Shown: in pieces, positions 60,936 to 64,000 of the stretch
Layout of the letters: each line of letters begins with the position of its first letter
Numbering within the stretch: the stretch's first letter is position 1
Assembly (NCBI RefSeq): GCF_964106895.1
Contig: NW_027414678.1
Location: 310,001 to 374,000, forward strand
DNA: 64,000 nt
Direction: 5' to 3'
Origin: Numenius arquata
Lineage: Eukaryota > Chordata > Aves > Charadriiformes > Scolopacidae
Position numbers and translations under genes: made by a program
Notes under the pieces: generated by a model
What the model was told of the DNA's origin: nothing
Seen by the model: only the letters and a program-made list of their open reading frames with translations
The model's database searches: none

Positions 60936-63900
60936 GGGAACAATTTGCATTGCCACCCAGACTTTGGGGCTGTGCGCTTTCCTGGCCACTCTATCGTCAA
61001 AAGCACCTTTTGTTCTCTTTCTCCCAGCACCGGCCTCCAAAAATTCCAAACGTCCTGGCCTGGCTCCTACAACCCAAGGTGGCAGCCAGAACAACTCATA
61101 CTTTCTTTCAAGGTCTCTGGGAACTACTTGCATTGCCACCCAGAGTTTGGGGCTGCGGGCTTTCCTGGCCGCTCTGTCCTCGCAAGAAACTTTTTTCTTT
61201 ATCATTTTCCTGCACCGGGCCATAAAAATTCCTGCCGTCAGGAGCTGACTCCAACAACCAAGGTGGCAGCCAGAACATCTTTAGATTTTTAGGAACTCCT
61301 CTGGGAACTACTTGCATTGCCACCCAGACTTTGGGGCTGCGGGCTTTCCTGGCCACTCTATCCTCACAAGCACCTTTTGTTCACTTTCTCCCAGCACCGG
61401 CCTCCAAAAATTCCAAACGATAGGAGCTGACTCCACAACCCGGGTGGCAGCCAGAACACCTCCTGCTTCTTTTGAACGTCTCTGAGAACTACTTGCATTG
61501 CCACCCAGACTTTGGGGCTGCGGGCTTTCCTGGCCACTCTATCCTCAAAAGGACCTTTTGTACACTTTATCCCCGCTCCGGCCTCCAATACGCCGATCGT
61601 CCGGAGCTGAGTCCTACTCCCAAGGTGGCAGCCAGAACAACTCTTACTTTCTTTCAAGGACTCTGGGAACTACTTGCATTGCCACCCAGAGTTTGGGGCT
61701 GCGGGCTTTCCTGGCCACTCTGTCCTCACAAGAAACTTTTTTCTTTATCATTTTCCTGCACCGGGCCATAAAAATTCCTGCCGTCAGGAGCTGACTCCAA
61801 CAACCAAGGTGGCAGCCAGAACATCTTTAGAGTTTTAGGAATTCCTCTTGGAACAATTTGCATTGCCACCCAGACTTTGGGGCTGCGGGCTTACCTGGCC
61901 ACTCTATCGTCAAAAGCACCTTTTGTTCTCTTTCTCCCAGCACCGGCCTCCAAAAATTCCAAACGTCCTGGCCTGGCTCCTACAACCCAAGGTGGCAGCC
62001 AGAACACCTCCTGCTTCTTTTGAACGTCTCTGGGAACTACTTGCATTGGCACCCAGACTTCGGGGCTGTGGGCTTTTCTGACCACTCTATCGTCAAAAGC
62101 ACCTTTTTTTCACTTTTTACCAGCACCGGACCCCAATATGCCGACCATCCTGGCCTGGCTCCCACAGCCAAGGTGGCAGCCAGAACAACTCTTGCTTTCT
62201 TTCAAGGTCTCTGGGAACTACTTGCCTTGCCACCCAGACTTTGGGGCTGCGGGCTTTCCTCGCCACTCTATCTTGAAAAGCACATTTTTCTTTATTATAT
62301 TCCTGCACCGGGTCATAAAAATTCCGACCTACAGAAGCTGATTCCCACAACCAAGAATGCCGCCAAAACACCTTTGGATTATTAGGAACTCCTCTGGGAA
62401 CTACTTGCATTGCCACCCAGACTTTGGGGCTGTGGGCTTTCCTGGCCACTCTATCCTCACAAGCACCTTTTGTTCACTTTCTCCCAGCACCGGCCTCCAA
62501 AAATTCCAAACGATAGGAGCTGACTCCACAACCCAGGTGGCAGCCAGAACACCTCCTGCTTCTTTTGAACGTCTCTGAGAACTACTTGCATTGCCACCCA
62601 GACTTTGGGGCTGAGTGCTTTCCTGACCACTCTATCCACAAAAGCACCTTTTGTTCACTTTTTCCCAGCACCGGCCTCCAATATGAAGAACATCCAGAGC
62701 TGAGATCTACTCCCAAGGTGGCATCCAGAACAACTCTTACTTTCTTTCAAGGACTCTGGGAACTACTTGCATTGCCACCCAGACTTTGGGTCTGCGGGCT
62801 TTCCTGGCCACTCTATCCTCAAAAGCACCTTTTGTTCACTTTCTCCCAGCACCGGCCTCCAAAAATTCCAAACGTCCTGGCCTGGCTCCTACAACCCAAG
62901 GTGGCAGGCAGAACAACTCTTGCTTTCTTTCAAGGTCTCTGGGAACAATTTGCATTGCCACCCAGACTTTGGGGCTGCGGGCTTTCCTGGCCGCTCTGTC
63001 CTCAAAAGCACCTTTTGTACACTTTATCCCAGCTCCGGCCTCCAATACGCCGAGCGTCCGGAGCTGAGTCCTACTCCCAAGGTGGCAGCCAGAACAACTC
63101 TTACTTTCTTTCAAGGTCTCTGGGAACTACTTGCATTGCCACCCAGACTTTGGGGCTGCGGGCTTTCCTCGCCACTCTATCTTCAAAAGCACCTTTTTTC
63201 TTTATTATATTCCTGCACCGGGTCATAAAAATTCCGACCTACAGAAGCTGATTCCCACAACCAGAATGCCGCCAAAACACCTTTGGATTATTAGGAACTC
63301 CTCTGGGAACTACTTGCATTGCCACCCAGACTTTGGGGCTGCGGGCTTTCCTCGCCACTCTATCTTCAAAAGCACCTTTTTTCTTTATTATATTCCTGCA
63401 CTGGGTCATAAAAATTCCGACCTACAGAAGCTGAATCCCACAACCGGAATGCCGCCAAAACACCTTTGGATTATTAGGAACTCCTCTGGGAACAATTTGC
63501 ATTGCCAGCCAGACTTTGGGGCTGCGGGCTTACCTGGCCACTCTATCGTCAAAAGCACCTTTTGTTCTCTTTCTCCCAGCACCGGCCTCCAAAAATTCCA
63601 ATCGTCCTGGCCTGGCTCCTACAACCCAAGGCGGTAGCCAGAATAACTCTTGCTTGTTTTCAAGGTCTCTGGGAACTACTTGCATTGCCACCCAGACTTT
63701 GGGGCTGTGGGCTTTCCTGGCCACTCTATCCTCACAAGCACCTTTTGTTCACTTTCTCCCAGCACCGGCCTCCAAAAATTCCAATCGTCCTGGCCTGGCT
63801 CCTACAACCCAGGTGGCAGCCAGAACACCTCCTGCTTCTTTTGAACGTCTCTGAGAACTACTTGCATTGCCACCCAGACTTTGGGGCTGAGTGCTTTCCT

Positions 63901-64000
63901 GGCCACTCTATCCAAAAAAGAACCTTTTGTTCACTTTTTCCCAGCACCGGCCTCCAATATGACGAACATCCAGAGCTGAGATCTACACCCAAGGCTGTAG
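60936..64000 (+). repeat. HOR unit: X + Y, cut by the window end
   Basis: The order is a c h f c a b d h e' a f d d a' a' e', ending inside the e' monomer at agatctacacccaaggctg. Landmarks are 7,638 bp from those in the preceding unit and 32,190 bp from those in the unit starting at 28,746. The array clearly continues beyond 64,000. Confidence 0.93.

Larger units (their letters stand above)
1..64000 (+). repeat. Satellite DNA array, ~182 bp monomer with higher-order repeat structure
   Basis: The window is filled end to end by one tandem repeat. Successive occurrences of the anchor ctctgggaactac (or close variants) in the first 3 kb fall at 56, 238, 418, 602, 783, 965, 1146, 1329, 1510, 1693, 1873, 2054, 2238, 2418, 2600, 2781 and 2962, giving spacings of 180-184 bp. 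All larger repeat offsets I measured are whole multiples of about 181.8 bp. Every monomer reads in the same orientation. An a-class consensus of 183 bases counted by hand has A 38, C 62, G 35 and T 48, so about 53% GC with C well above G. Homogeneous HOR satellite of this size is typical of eukaryotic centromeric or pericentromeric heterochromatin; that location is inference. I do not recognise the family. No gene-bearing gap longer than a monomer exists anywhere in the window. Confidence 0.98.

Noticed and set aside
1..64000. Protein-coding genes or a repeat-protein family suggested by many open frames of 60-292 codons on both strands
   Set aside because: The frames translate the same 182 bp satellite in all three frames and on both strands, shift frame at each monomer and have no consistent start, ribosome-binding or splice context.
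1..64000. CRISPR array or other spaced-repeat system
   Set aside because: Repeats are about 182 bp, abut each other and have no unique spacers; no associated genes are present.
1..64000. Canonical CENP-B box (NTTCGNNNNANNCGGGN)
   Set aside because: The best CGGG-containing sites I aligned, atcattttcctgcaccggg and, on the other strand, ggctgccacccgggttg, each match only about six of nine required positions and lack the TTCG core.
1..64000. Transposon, SINE or LINE insertion
   Set aside because: Monomer spacing stays at 180-184 bp throughout except for one 18 bp deletion, so there is no room for an insertion; no poly(A) tail, terminal repeats or target duplications were seen.
1..64000. Telomeric repeats or an array edge
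   Set aside because: No TTAGGG-type runs were found, and both window ends are inside ordinary monomers.

Overview
The whole 64 kb window is one uninterrupted tandem satellite DNA array. A monomer of about 182 bp (range 180-184 bp) repeats head to tail, always in the same orientation, about 352 times. I found no unique sequence, gene, RNA gene, transposon or CRISPR array, and neither edge of the array: the window opens and closes inside a monomer. This organisation indicates a eukaryotic chromosome in a large heterochromatic block, plausibly centromeric or pericentromeric. The monomer is about 53% GC with a strong C-over-G strand bias. I do not recognise the family and cannot name the species; a vertebrate is a guess only.

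Each monomer has a nearly constant first part (about 75-80 bp, from ctctgggaactacttgcattg to ctctatcctcaaaagcacc), a variable middle and a class-specific tail. The middle and tail define a small alphabet of monomer classes, which I call a, a', ag, b, c, d, e, e', f, g, g' and h. These classes follow each other in long fixed orders, so the array is a higher-order repeat (HOR). Monomer starts below are taken at the first base of the ggg in ctctGGGaac.

Layout. 1-9686: irregular mosaic. 9687-17195: a 15-monomer HOR of 2,724 bp in two full copies and one partial copy. 17196-21677: a transition plus a 3.63 kb-offset copy of 15.1-17.7 kb. 21678-25656: a 12-monomer HOR, the second copy carrying a two-monomer insertion. 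25657-64000: successive versions of one large HOR made of four modules: X (a c h f c), Y (a b d h e' a f d d a' a' e' g' b c e b f g c), Z (a b d a b c) and W (e ag g c b f c) or W' (ag g c b c a e e b f c). The units are 17, 33, 33, 29, 9, 31, 42 and about 17 (cut by the window end) monomers long. Over the last 6.8 kb the array repeats 25.0-31.8 kb at an offset of 32,190 bp.

The many apparent reading frames are by-products of a stop-poor repeat. Long ones pass through all three frames of the same monomer in turn, and both strands are open at once. The interest of the window lies in the array's evolution: module gain and loss, hybrid monomers that mark crossover sites, one-monomer slippage and isolated small deletions. 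No new gene system is present. Comparisons were made by eye, so class boundaries are firm but counts of single-base differences are not exhaustive.
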